From assembly GCA_015067935.1 (NCBI GenBank), contig SVLL01000007.1, positions 1-48,262 of the forward strand: a stretch of 48,262 bases of DNA. The letters are read 5' to 3'. Positions 24,001-31,859 of the stretch are shown here, one piece after another. The notes below the pieces were generated by a model. The model saw nothing but the letters and a program-made list of their open reading frames with translations. It searched no databases and was not told the DNA's origin. The number at the start of each line of letters is the position of its first letter. Within the stretch, counting starts at the first letter, position 1. The translations under genes were made by a program, and so were the position numbers. Source of the stretch: Oscillospiraceae bacterium (lineage in GTDB: Bacteria > Bacillota > Clostridia > Oscillospirales > Oscillospiraceae).

Positions 24001-25869
24001 GTAGAAGATGTAGCAGCTGCCGGAGCCCTGGGTAGTGCTGATGCCGCCCTGGATCATCTGAGAGTAGTCGCTGTTGGGATCATCCAGCTCGTTCCAAACA
24101 CGGTTCACACCCTCGTAGCCGATGGGGGTCTTCTTGACGGTCACCATTTCGGTAGGCTGTGCATTGCCCACATTCTCGACCTCATGGGTATCTGCATTGA
24201 CCCACACATTTGTCTGATCCTGCGCATCCTTGGGAACACCCCAATAGACCTGCACAGTCATTTCGGTGGACTGACCGTCCACAGTAACGATTTTTACATA
24301 TTCATAGAGATTTACTTGCTGACCGTAGGAATCGTATCCGGTCACCGGAATGATTTCCTCGTCGTACAGCACCTCGCCCTCCAGCATCAGAAGGGAGTTT
24401 GCTTCGTTGGTGCGTACCCAGAAGTCGATAGCCATTGCATAGGTATCGGCTGCAACAGGAGTACCGCGGTCACCGGCAGTTGCGCCGGAGGAGAAGGTAT
24501 ATGCATCACTGTAAGCATTGGGAATATCATAAGGAGAAGCTGCGTTGGTCTGCACATTACAGTTGATGCCCATGGTTCTGCCGCCTAAACCGTAGCCAAA
24601 GTCATCGGGCAGGGTAACATTGACCTTCACTCGCTCAACATACATTTCGGTGCCCAAAAGCTGGTCGGCATCCCGCAATGCGCCTTCCTTGATGATCGCT
24701 ATGGGCGTTTCGCCGGAGAGCACGATCTTTGCCGCTGTAGACTTGCTGCCTGCCAGCTGCGCGCAGGTATATTCACCCTCAGAGGTTTTCAAGGTCGCCT
24801 TGTCAACATTACACATATAGTTGACTGCCTTCTTCAGGTCACGCTGCCACAGAACATCGCCGTCAGCCGTACTTGCTGCCAGTTCCATTTGTGTTGCCGC
24901 GTTATCTACCCGCTTGGACATAGTAACAAAGTTGGTCAGGCCCTTGATCTGGGAGCTGTATTTTCTGACAAAGTCATTGCTGTAGTTATTGGCCATAATA
25001 TCTTCCAGCTTATAGGCCAGAGACTCGTAAGAGCCCACCTGACCGGCATCGGACAGCTCGTCATAAAGATACAGGTTGGCAATATCCACGATGGCCTGCC
25101 CGGTCTTATCACGGACAGCCTTCATTTCCGTCATGATCTTGTTCAGGTTGGGCATATGGCTCAGGCAGGAAATATCACTGCCCATCATCGCACTGACATG
25201 GATACCCACCAGTGCGGTAACTGTGTTCATATAGCTATTGTTGCCATAAATGCCGGAGAACTGCTGCTTTGCATTTTGCAGGGATTCTGTGATCTTATCC
25301 AGCTGCTTGTTGTAGAAGCTCTCTGCGTGGGCATTACTGTAAGTAACGGAGGAGATAGCACGCACACCGTAGCGGGTGGTTTCGAAGACATCGAACACGC
25401 CTGCACCGGCATTGTAGTTACTGAAGGCAAAGTCCTTCAGATAGCCCTGCACACGGCCGTCCTCACCGTAGTTAACGGCGATCATAGGAGAAATATCCAA
25501 CGCTTCCGTATTCAGGGAAGCAGGGCGCAGTGTCAGGAAATCCAGACCGTAGCTTTCATGAGACAGGTTCACCAGGTTACCCCAGCGCAGGTTGGTTTCG
25601 GTCACATCACCGATACCATCCCCCAATTGGGTGCCCTGCGGCTCCCGTCCTTCAATACCGGAAAGCGCGATTTCCAGGTTGCCGTTAGCAGCGATCGTTG
25701 TTGCCAGACCGCTGACCTCCGGATTGATGGCCAGCGTCATCCACGCAAAGCTGGACGAAACCACCATAGCCAGGGACATTGCCAACAGCACAACCACTGC
25801 GATGACTCGCTCACGCATATGTGGCAGTGCCTTTTGGTACGCCTTGATTCTCTTTTGTGTTTCAGTCAT
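21031..25869 (-). CDS. Giant SipW-type exported protein (1612 aa), relative of the major subunit
   Basis: ATG 25869 follows AGGAGG. A hydrophobic segment at about residues 20-42 (ERVIAVVVLLAMSLAMVVSSSFAW) ends in the SipW-substrate pattern FAWMTL, then INPEVSGLATTIAANGNLEIALS. The first ~250 mature residues match the 869-aa protein at 37377-39986 (ANGNLEIAL, GIGD..., WGNLVNLSHESYGL, LRPASLN). The remainder is strand-rich with several Ig-like or beta-sandwich stretches and one short helical segment (about 1015-1050). No C-terminal anchor or sorting signal was seen. Likely role: a long structural or cross-linking component of an extracellular fibre (inference). It follows a 398-aa SipW-type gene after 38 bp. 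Confidence 0.85.
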   Translation of the reverse strand: MTETQKRIKAYQKALPHMRERVIAVVVLLAMSLAMVVSSSFAWMTLAINPEVSGLATTIAANGNLEIALSGIEGREPQGTQLGDGIGDVTETNLRWGNLVNLSHESYGLDFLTLRPASLNTEALDISPMIAVNYGEDGRVQGYLKDFAFSNYNAGAGVFDVFETTRYGVRAISSVTYSNAHAESFYNKQLDKITESLQNAKQQFSGIYGNNSYMNTVTALVGIHVSAMMGSDISCLSHMPNLNKIMTEMKAVRDKTGQAIVDIANLYLYDELSDAGQVGSYESLAYKLEDIMANNYSNDFVRKYSSQIKGLTNFVTMSKRVDNAATQMELAASTADGDVLWQRDLKKAVNYMCNVDKATLKTSEGEYTCAQLAGSKSTAAKIVLSGETPIAIIKEGALRDADQLLGTEMYVERVKVNVTLPDDFGYGLGGRTMGINCNVQTNAASPYDIPNAYSDAYTFSSGATAGDRGTPVAADTYAMAIDFWVRTNEANSLLMLEGEVLYDEEIIPVTGYDSYGQQVNLYEYVKIVTVDGQSTEMTVQVYWGVPKDAQDQTNVWVNADTHEVENVGNAQPTEMVTVKKTPIGYEGVNRVWNELDDPNSDYSQMIQGGISTTQGSGSCYIFYPETPEDQEQCKNLLAAMHVAFIDEQGNLLGYADMDVDSMVEDAGRVILPLKMRLQKDSIVIGKDQEGNDITESYYITPMVQNEAMRITAIIYLDGTNLSNSDVLSAGSINGQLNIQFGLNKMENSPLKDGDLLAEHYSITANLINKKTGTPAKLDDSMEFFDENNCEWDIELAIAGTEPSSVRGQFVSYINASQGNRQPRFTMTFDPVTRLWKARVPFSGPGDFRLRSIEIDGVDILLPGDQMLTIKIPGKSISSVLCTNWGGDGTTQSIMTADPTYKQEVRLVLNSSEGTISKVQGIFLGDNGKNVTVDFTTDGGVNYTGTANFTVGGNYEMTYVIVDGVYTPLNESLYKKLSLKLNLQTTVVLGQPVDQGYYDLQEEMQQAIDAAGTSEEKEAVKADYEQRTEEYLNLLHYGNGIAGDPNETGLGLVRDADGNMSLITDASEPLFIEVRCIITDDQGNILSNLKDVELIYSAGGISNQLDTDVLDADKNAGYYYGKFTLESNGVFSFSSVTFKEAGQNREYTIYSAVSAPNITAIQPAPMEYVPQAAYAPLVYDLNLNPEERVVYVKLKNAAAASMDITLINGNGDTAAPLAVTAGETDANNITTFAVQLPSDGYWKITSLKLKNVFYDGTFYTGQVDDPTTWLDLSQTVLDDDIGTCFITDATIKVSGNAPAQSYGGTFMSSHTVSGMYVEVLGNRYGEQLPLEQILREAGITADVVFSFKYELDLDSVPYDYTLKSGGTMPTYTFESVYDEAAHKAGIASMNFQMPGTYNPTWTVTIDAENNAYDYTYSYRMGTTKPGTFNYLNMIPLESVVVVNWTQLPNVTIHSIAPQGSHPSVYYSFSLLGNSWKSTTVTSTLAADKLSCTVYANMSPSGWKGTSMTQYPYVQLKLDNMGAASGATMTFKKGNAAATLYDTTSRGGGGSDFIWSSGNNIASRYVGNYDYGSYTSVTPAGTITGNVLKMTYGDLTFTFTMKNTITINNLAASA

Positions 25870-25907
25870 AAAACTGCACCTCCTGGTGTATTTGGTGATG
25901 GTACTTC

Positions 25908-27104
25908 TTAATAGTGTACGAAAAATACCATCTGGCAAGTGCTGACGATCTGCTCGCCGCACATTCGGATCAATGTAATGCGATATGTTCCAGCAGGAGC
26001 CTTTCCCGTTTTATTGGAAATCTCCAGCTGATAATTGCCATTGTTATTTCCGTCCGGCTTTAGTTTGACGCTTAGTGCGTCCGATTGGGCATACACACTG
26101 CCGGACTCGGTTCTTTTCAGCTGCTGCACCAGCAGGACCAAGTCCTCCTCGTCCCCGGTCACGGGAACGGTGATACTGCCGCTTTGTGTAATCACCGGTT
26201 CAGTTGTCATTTCCCCGATAGTCAGAGGAACTCTTGTGGCCCTTGCGGCAAAATCTATCTGGTCGGTGATCTGATTGCCCAGATAGGCCACGGCCGTGAT
26301 ATGAACGATTTGCTGAGGTACTGTGTCGGTTTGCGAAAGATCCAAGCTGATGGACTCGGGAATGCCGGCGGTGATCGGGACCTTAATGGTCATCGCATCG
26401 CCGAGAACATACCAATCCCGGTCCACGCAATAACGCGTCCCCTTAGGGAACACATCGCCATTGAACATCAGTTCAGCAGAATCTGCATTGTTTGCTGCAT
26501 TTAGTGTAAAAACCAACTGTTCCTGCCAAGCAAAGTTCCGTTCCGCCTGATCCGGAGTAACAGTCAAATTGGCCTGCAAGTCACTGTCTTCCGGGTTTGG
26601 AAGAGTCATTCCGGCAGGCAGCAGCGTAACTAAATAATTGGCACGCAGGGTGACTGTCTGGTCATAGCTTTTCATTGTTACGGACACCTTTGTGTTGGTC
26701 AGTACGGTAAGTTTTTCTGCCTCCTCGGTTACGGTCAGCTGCAGCTTGACGGTTTCTCCCGTTTCAGATGCGTATAAGCCGCTTTGATCTAAGGATGCTG
26801 TAAGGTACGGGCTTTCCACGCTGCATTGAAGCGTTACATAGGCGGCATCTTGATTTGTCATCAGCCGAATTTCTTCGGTATGGGTGGCACCAACAACCGC
26901 TTCCCACGGCTGCAGGACCACCGTCTGCCCTTCCGGTTTCAGAATATCGCTGGAGAGTTTCTGCACTCCCGGATCGTAATAACCGGTCCAAGAGGTTGCA
27001 TTGTTGTATCTGGCATAGGTGATTCCCACAGCCATGGCCAAAGTCAGAAGCAGAACACAGATAACTGCACTGAATTTGCCGAGGGCTTGATTATGCAGCA
27101 TCAT
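25908..27104 (-). CDS. SipW-type exported beta-rich protein, 398 aa
   Basis: Starts at ATG 27104 behind GAGGAGG. Residues about 9-30 (GKFSAVICVLLLTLAMAVGITYARY) form a hydrophobic export segment ending in TYARY. The remainder is almost all beta-strand, with repeated patterns of a beta-sandwich protein (VTLQCSVESPYLTASL, KVSVTMKSYDQTVTLRANYLV, IVHITAVAYLGNQI), suggesting three or four Ig-like modules. A bare C-terminus lacks an anchor. It is positioned between a 204-aa SipW-type gene and the giant protein. No family name recognised. Confidence 0.8.
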   Translation of the reverse strand: MMLHNQALGKFSAVICVLLLTLAMAVGITYARYNNATSWTGYYDPGVQKLSSDILKPEGQTVVLQPWEAVVGATHTEEIRLMTNQDAAYVTLQCSVESPYLTASLDQSGLYASETGETVKLQLTVTEEAEKLTVLTNTKVSVTMKSYDQTVTLRANYLVTLLPAGMTLPNPEDSDLQANLTVTPDQAERNFAWQEQLVFTLNAANNADSAELMFNGDVFPKGTRYCVDRDWYVLGDAMTIKVPITAGIPESISLDLSQTDTVPQQIVHITAVAYLGNQITDQIDFAARATRVPLTIGEMTTEPVITQSGSITVPVTGDEEDLVLLVQQLKRTESGSVYAQSDALSVKLKPDGNNNGNYQLEISNKTGKAPAGTYRITLIRMCGEQIVSTCQMVFFVHY

Positions 27105-27121
27105 TGTTCTCCTCCTCTTTT

Positions 27122-27736
27122 TTAATCTTCAGGGGCTTGCCCCAAAACCTGCACATCCAGCAAGGTGGCTTCCACCTCACCGGACACCGCAATGGTGTGG
27201 TTGGCATAGGCAAGCTGTCCGCCGGGCAGGGAGAAACCAATCTCTCCCCTCTCGGTACGGAACTGATAGACCCAGCCGTCACCGTGCGACGCGTGAAGCA
27301 TACTGCCCTCCTGAATGGGAGTTGGAACACCGTCTGCCCAATGCAGCTCCCCTGCGGAGTCCCACCAGTAGAGAATAACCGACAGTTTTGCAGGGTCTTC
27401 TATGCTCAGGCTGGCAGCAAGACGAATCACATAGGATTGCTCCTGCTGGGAAATGTGTTCGGAATCTCCGTTGGTAACACCGAAGTCCAGCTTCACACCG
27501 TTGTTGGTGGGAATCCATTTCTCGCTCAGCTCCGGCAAATTGCCATGGTCCAGCCATTCACCGGGCACGCTGCCACACATATAAATGTTATCCGGCAATT
27601 CAGGGGAAAACACATAGGAGCGGCGGGGAAATTCCCACTGATACCGGCCATAGGCCACGCCGATGCTGAGCAGGATGCACACGCAAAGGCATACAGAAAT
27701 GAGAAAAGTCCGGTATTTTGTCCAGGCCTTACCCAT
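27122..27736 (-). CDS. SipW-type exported small protein, 204 aa
   Basis: ATG 27736 follows AGGAGG. The hydrophobic segment FLISVCLCVCILLSIGVAYGRYQW (about residues 10-33) resembles that of the neighbouring 398-aa protein (ITYARY versus VAYGRY), so both may be processed by the same peptidase. The mature part is beta-rich, with the strand pair VYQFRTERGEIGFSLPGG. It could be a minor fibre component; this is inference from context. The stop is 17 bp before the next start. Confidence 0.78.
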   Translation of the reverse strand: MGKAWTKYRTFLISVCLCVCILLSIGVAYGRYQWEFPRRSYVFSPELPDNIYMCGSVPGEWLDHGNLPELSEKWIPTNNGVKLDFGVTNGDSEHISQQEQSYVIRLAASLSIEDPAKLSVILYWWDSAGELHWADGVPTPIQEGSMLHASHGDGWVYQFRTERGEIGFSLPGGQLAYANHTIAVSGEVEATLLDVQVLGQAPED

Positions 27737-27760
27737 GGTTCTTCCTCCTTTGCCTGATGA

Positions 27761-29743
27761 TTATTTCTGGGTTTTTACGGCAAATTGCCCATCCGCAGTG
27801 GGCTCGCATACATAGCCTGACTGTAGCAAGGCCGATACATCTGTGCTGTAGAAGCCGCCGTTCAGATACACCTTTGTTGTAGCACTCTCCGGATATACGC
27901 GCACCGCGTATGCTGTCTGTGCCGTGCAGGTAATCTGACTGTTTCCGGAAACCGTAAGGTTAATGGGGTAGCCGTAAGAGGTTTCCAGATAGATGCCGTC
28001 ACCGGTATCCACAAAACCGCTGCCGTACAGCTTATCCTCAGTGGGAATCACTGCCTCCGCATCAGTTGCCAAGCCGGTGATGATGCTGTCGTTCACATAC
28101 ACATCGCCACCCTTGATGGCAAGACCGGTCCAGCCGGACACCTTGCTGTTGGTGACGGTCATGGTACTCAGCGGCTGGGGATGGTAAACGCCTGCGTAGA
28201 GGCCGTAGACATCACTGCCGACGATCTGAATATCCGTACCGTAACGGCCCGGATCCAACACCGTACCATTGCCCGCAATGCCCATATAGTTGCTGTGAAT
28301 CGTACTGTTCTGGACAACCAATGCTGCGCGTTCTTCAGACGCAGAGCCGTCACCGTGCAGCATAATTGTGGCACTCTCAGAAGAAAGCTCACAATCCAGA
28401 ATACGGATGAAACTGTTTGCGCCCACGGAGTCCGTGGTCTTATAGTCCTCTGCGTATACTGCGTTCTTCACATTCTCCGTCTTGACCTTGCTCAGGGTTA
28501 CCTGACCGCCGACGGAACGAACTGCCACTGTGTTGGCACTATCACCGGAAACGGTACCGTTCAGCATCGTCAGGCTTGCATTTTCCGTCACAGAGAAAAT
28601 CGTGGCTTGATTACTGCTTAACTCGTGGCCGTTCAGGTCCAGCACCGCCTGCGTACCTGCAGGCAGGGTGATGGTCTCATTCAACGCCACGCTCTGCTGC
28701 AGCTTGATGGTCTGCTTTTCGCCGGAAAGCAGGGCATCTTTCAGTCCGTTGGAATCCGCGACCTCCATAATCTGGGGTTCTGTTTGCTCACCGATCACCG
28801 TCAGACGCACCTGAAAAAGCTGCTGCGCATTTAAGCCGGACATACCGTACTGGGTATCCCATGCGGTGTGATTTAAAATCTCCTGCCGGGTACACAAATA
28901 CAGCCAAATATTGTTAGCCGGATCAATGGGATAACACCCCAGCGTAGGTGTTACTTTTAAACCGTTTTGCATCAGGACCTTATTCCCCGATGTGCTGTCT
29001 GTTCCCACGGTATAAGCACCCGGATAGCCATCCGTTGCAGTCAGTTGGGCAATATACTGCAAAACATCTGTGGATGCGTCAACCTTTAAAAGGTTGCCGT
29101 CCTCATCAAATTGTGCATTGTCAAAATTATATTCGGCAGGTCTGAGGTACTCGGAAATCTCAAATTCATTGCCGTTTTGCGTACCCCGGAAATAGTAACC
29201 CACCACATCATATACCCATTCCCACTTCAGCCGCACATCGGTGAAGATACTCTCCGACAAAATCAGCTGATTCATTGCCGGCAAATAATAGGTATAACCG
29301 TTGCCGTTGTTTAAGTAAATTCGGTCCACCTGCTCGCCATTGACGATCGCGGACTTTTCTGCGTAAAAGAAGACGCGCTGCTGCAGCTGGGGATCGGACA
29401 TAAACTCTTTGGAAATGTTCACCGAAAGCCGACTGTCCTTCTCCCCCGCGCTGGCAATCTTCATAGAAAGATAACCGGACGCACCGGGAGAAGCATTGAT
29501 GACGCCCTGCTCCACCTCAACATCGCCGTCAAAGCCCCATGACTCCACCTGAAAATTCAAGTTACCGGTAGAAGCAACATTGGTAAACCAAGCGGCCGTC
29601 ATAGCGAAGATCAAAACGATCGTCACCGCGGTTGTGAAAACCACCAAACCGCCCTTGACCAGCATATCCTTTTTCGCGTTTTTAAGACGCTGATCCTTGG
29701 TCTGATCCGGCTGATTATTCAGTTGTTTCCCCCTGATCAGCAC
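27761..29743 (-). CDS. SipW-type exported protein with right-handed beta-helix, 660 aa
   Basis: The predicted start is GTG 29743 behind GGAGG; the first 28 bp overlap the end of the upstream peptidase gene. A hydrophobic segment at about residues 30-53 ends AAWFTNVASTGNLNFQVES, a SipW-substrate pattern. The N-terminal half is beta-sandwich-like. Residues about 340-640 have the repeating short strands of a right-handed beta-helix (GTQAVLDLNGHELSS, ASLTMLNGTVSG, AALVVQNSTIHSNYMGIAGNG, STMTVTNSKVSGWTG). It ends with GGFYSTDVSALLQSGYV, a module also present in the long protein at the right edge. A surface-exposed carbohydrate-binding role is possible but unproven. Confidence 0.83.
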   Translation of the reverse strand: MLIRGKQLNNQPDQTKDQRLKNAKKDMLVKGGLVVFTTAVTIVLIFAMTAAWFTNVASTGNLNFQVESWGFDGDVEVEQGVINASPGASGYLSMKIASAGEKDSRLSVNISKEFMSDPQLQQRVFFYAEKSAIVNGEQVDRIYLNNGNGYTYYLPAMNQLILSESIFTDVRLKWEWVYDVVGYYFRGTQNGNEFEISEYLRPAEYNFDNAQFDEDGNLLKVDASTDVLQYIAQLTATDGYPGAYTVGTDSTSGNKVLMQNGLKVTPTLGCYPIDPANNIWLYLCTRQEILNHTAWDTQYGMSGLNAQQLFQVRLTVIGEQTEPQIMEVADSNGLKDALLSGEKQTIKLQQSVALNETITLPAGTQAVLDLNGHELSSNQATIFSVTENASLTMLNGTVSGDSANTVAVRSVGGQVTLSKVKTENVKNAVYAEDYKTTDSVGANSFIRILDCELSSESATIMLHGDGSASEERAALVVQNSTIHSNYMGIAGNGTVLDPGRYGTDIQIVGSDVYGLYAGVYHPQPLSTMTVTNSKVSGWTGLAIKGGDVYVNDSIITGLATDAEAVIPTEDKLYGSGFVDTGDGIYLETSYGYPINLTVSGNSQITCTAQTAYAVRVYPESATTKVYLNGGFYSTDVSALLQSGYVCEPTADGQFAVKTQK

Positions 29744-30476
29744 TTTGTTTCAACTCCTCCAGCAGCTCGCTGCGCAAACGCTCGCATAGCTGTTGATACG
29801 CCTGCTCCCCCATCTCTTTTTCAAGGGTTGCTGTTTTTGCATCTTTTTCTTTATTGGCTCCGCCCTCTGCTTCTTCCAGCTCCTGTGTCAGCACTTCCAT
29901 CTCTGAACGGATGTTCTTGATGGTGCCGCGCATAATCACCACGCCCACAATCAGGCAGGGAAAGACGATAAAAGCGAAGAACCCCATGGGACTGGTAAGC
30001 CCCCCGATCACCTCGGAGAAAACATTGCCGTCCCCCGTGTGAATAACTACCCTACCGATGATGTTTTTCTGCTCTACATAGCTGGCATCGGGGTAGTTGT
30101 TATTGTCGCCCTTGGTTTCGAGGAATATCTCACCGTTGGCATTTTCCAAAATATTGATAACCCGGTGGGTAATGACCGCGCCCAACATATCCGATTGCTT
30201 GGAGCGGAAAACCACGATGTCGTCCACCTGAACCTCCGAGATTGGAACTTCCTGAGAAAGCAGCAATGCTCCCACAGGCAGGGTCGGCTCCATACTGGGT
30301 GTGACCACCCGGAACACACTGTAGCCACCAATGGATACATAGCCTTGGCTGAGGACCTGACTGACGACGAACACACAAAGGATCATCGCCAGTGCCAAAC
30401 AGACCGTCGAAAAGCCTCGCCAAAATTTCCGGCGGTCAAAGCCGTGTTTTGTTTTCTTTTTTTCGTGATACTCCAT
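29715..30476 (-). CDS. sipW: SipW-like (ER-type Ser/His) signal peptidase I, copy B
   Basis: A 253-aa membrane peptidase. The N-terminal transmembrane segment (about residues 22-44) precedes the catalytic box TPSMEPTL with Ser61, and ITHRV gives His104 where bacterial Lep enzymes have lysine, the hallmark of SipW/eukaryotic-type peptidases. TKGDNN (Asp124) is the conserved third box. A second membrane segment (about 165-188) and a long charged cytoplasmic helix (about 190-253) follow. In Bacillus, SipW matures TasA and TapA fibre proteins. Here it is surrounded by SipW-type substrates, so its clients are likely in cis. The long C-terminal tail is shared with copy A and is unusual. Confidence 0.93.
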   Translation of the reverse strand: MEYHEKKKTKHGFDRRKFWRGFSTVCLALAMILCVFVVSQVLSQGYVSIGGYSVFRVVTPSMEPTLPVGALLLSQEVPISEVQVDDIVVFRSKQSDMLGAVITHRVINILENANGEIFLETKGDNNNYPDASYVEQKNIIGRVVIHTGDGNVFSEVIGGLTSPMGFFAFIVFPCLIVGVVIMRGTIKNIRSEMEVLTQELEEAEGGANKEKDAKTATLEKEMGEQAYQQLCERLRSELLEELKQSADQGETTE

Positions 30477-30478
30477 AC

Positions 30479-31831
30479 TTACATTTCATTTCCCGCAAAT
30501 TCCAGATTGATCAGGAAGCTGGAAATGCTTCCAAAATTTACACAGTCTGCATCCTGTCCCTCCAGCCAAACGAACATACGAATGCGCTGAGGGATATTCT
30601 TCTGCAGCTTGGTAATTACAATTTCATCGGTTGCCCGGTCTGCGATATGCAACGCCACGCTATCCTCCGCCACAAAGCCGTTCGCATCTGCCTCATCATA
30701 GAGTGCCTTGGTGCTGTTGACGAAATAGCCTTTTTCCACATAGGGTGCATACACACCCTGCAGATGCCGGTTATAGAAGTAATCTGCCACTGCCTCCACG
30801 GAGTTGTATTTATCCTGAACACCGTAGGTCGCTACGAAAAACTCACGGGCGAGCATTGTCTGCTCATTAGTGGCATCCATTTTCCACCGGTTTTCCAACT
30901 GAACGGTCAGCCGGTCGGAAATATCTGCCGGTGCAATGTTGTTTCCCTGAACCTGCAGCGGTTGTGTAATCTGATAATGGCTGCTGCCATTACTATGCAG
31001 ATTTCCATTGGGTTCGTAAATAGTAAAGCGGTTGGTGATCGCGGAATACTGACCCGGCGTCTCCCCGGGCTCCTGAAAGCGGCCCAAAAGATGGGTATAC
31101 GCCTCCGCGTAATCGGGACTTCCCAAATAGTGCTGCACATCCTTATAATCCGCAGTTTCCTGATTGGTCAGGAATCCCAAACGAACAGAGGCCGCAGCGG
31201 TATAATTGCCATCTGCCAGCACATAGCCGCTACCATCCCCATTGGCCACCGGCACCATCTGTCCGATGACGAAGCTGCCCGTATCTGAGTCATTGCTGGT
31301 GGAAATGCGCAGCTCGCAATTCCGTGCAGGCGAAACCACCCAGAAATCCAGATACACATAGCAGCCCTTGGTGCTGTTCCCCTTCTGGGCTTCCGTCAGA
31401 TTTGCATACTGCAGGCTCTTATCTACGGGCAATTGGGAATAGGGCTTCATCTGACCGGGAAGTGCCAGCCCTTGCTGAACCTCCGGGTCATCATCCGTAT
31501 AGAAATCTGCCTGTACCCAGTGAAGTCCGTCATAGGTGGATACCGGGGTCAGTGAACCTAAAGAACCCAGATAATCATAAGTGGCGTAATCGGCAAAATC
31601 CAGAACGGAAGAGAATTCGCCGGGATAATGGCTTACAGAACCGTCACCGTTTTCCACAACCGTATCCGCAGCCAGCATAATGGAATTGCTGCTGCCGATT
31701 TGAATCTTCAGACCACCAACCTCCGGCTCTGAAGAGATCGTCAACCAGGCGTAAGAGGATACGACAATCATTGCAGCTGCCAGCAATACAGACAGCAGCG
31801 ACGCTATCAACTTTGTCTTGATCTTATTCAT
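30479..31831 (-). CDS. SipW-type exported protein, 450 aa, with WLEGxDxDC motif
   Basis: The start is ATG 31831 behind GAGGAT. A hydrophobic segment at about residues 6-28 ends SSYAWLTI, then SSEPEVGGLKIQIGSSNSIMLA, resembling the major subunit's start (STYAWFTLSTAPEVQG...). The central part is strand-rich and carries CYVYLDFWVVSPARNCELRIST and TGSFVIGQMVPV. The C-terminus IRMFVWLEGQDADCVN...FLINLEFAG repeats in the 330-aa and 357-aa proteins of the block. It is two bases from the peptidase B gene. Probably a fibre subunit or tip/base adaptor (inference). Confidence 0.83.
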   Translation of the reverse strand: MNKIKTKLIASLLSVLLAAAMIVVSSYAWLTISSEPEVGGLKIQIGSSNSIMLAADTVVENGDGSVSHYPGEFSSVLDFADYATYDYLGSLGSLTPVSTYDGLHWVQADFYTDDDPEVQQGLALPGQMKPYSQLPVDKSLQYANLTEAQKGNSTKGCYVYLDFWVVSPARNCELRISTSNDSDTGSFVIGQMVPVANGDGSGYVLADGNYTAAASVRLGFLTNQETADYKDVQHYLGSPDYAEAYTHLLGRFQEPGETPGQYSAITNRFTIYEPNGNLHSNGSSHYQITQPLQVQGNNIAPADISDRLTVQLENRWKMDATNEQTMLAREFFVATYGVQDKYNSVEAVADYFYNRHLQGVYAPYVEKGYFVNSTKALYDEADANGFVAEDSVALHIADRATDEIVITKLQKNIPQRIRMFVWLEGQDADCVNFGSISSFLINLEFAGNEM

Positions 31832-31859
31832 AGACACTATCCTCTACGCGGGTCAAAAT

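Noticed and set aside
21490..24588. A very long + strand open frame (over 1000 codons) opposite the 1612-aa gene, with similar long frames opposite the 869-aa and thrS genes
   Set aside because: Antisense shadows caused by strong codon bias. They lack ribosome binding sites, have implausible compositions, and the minus-strand products have signal peptides and known domains.
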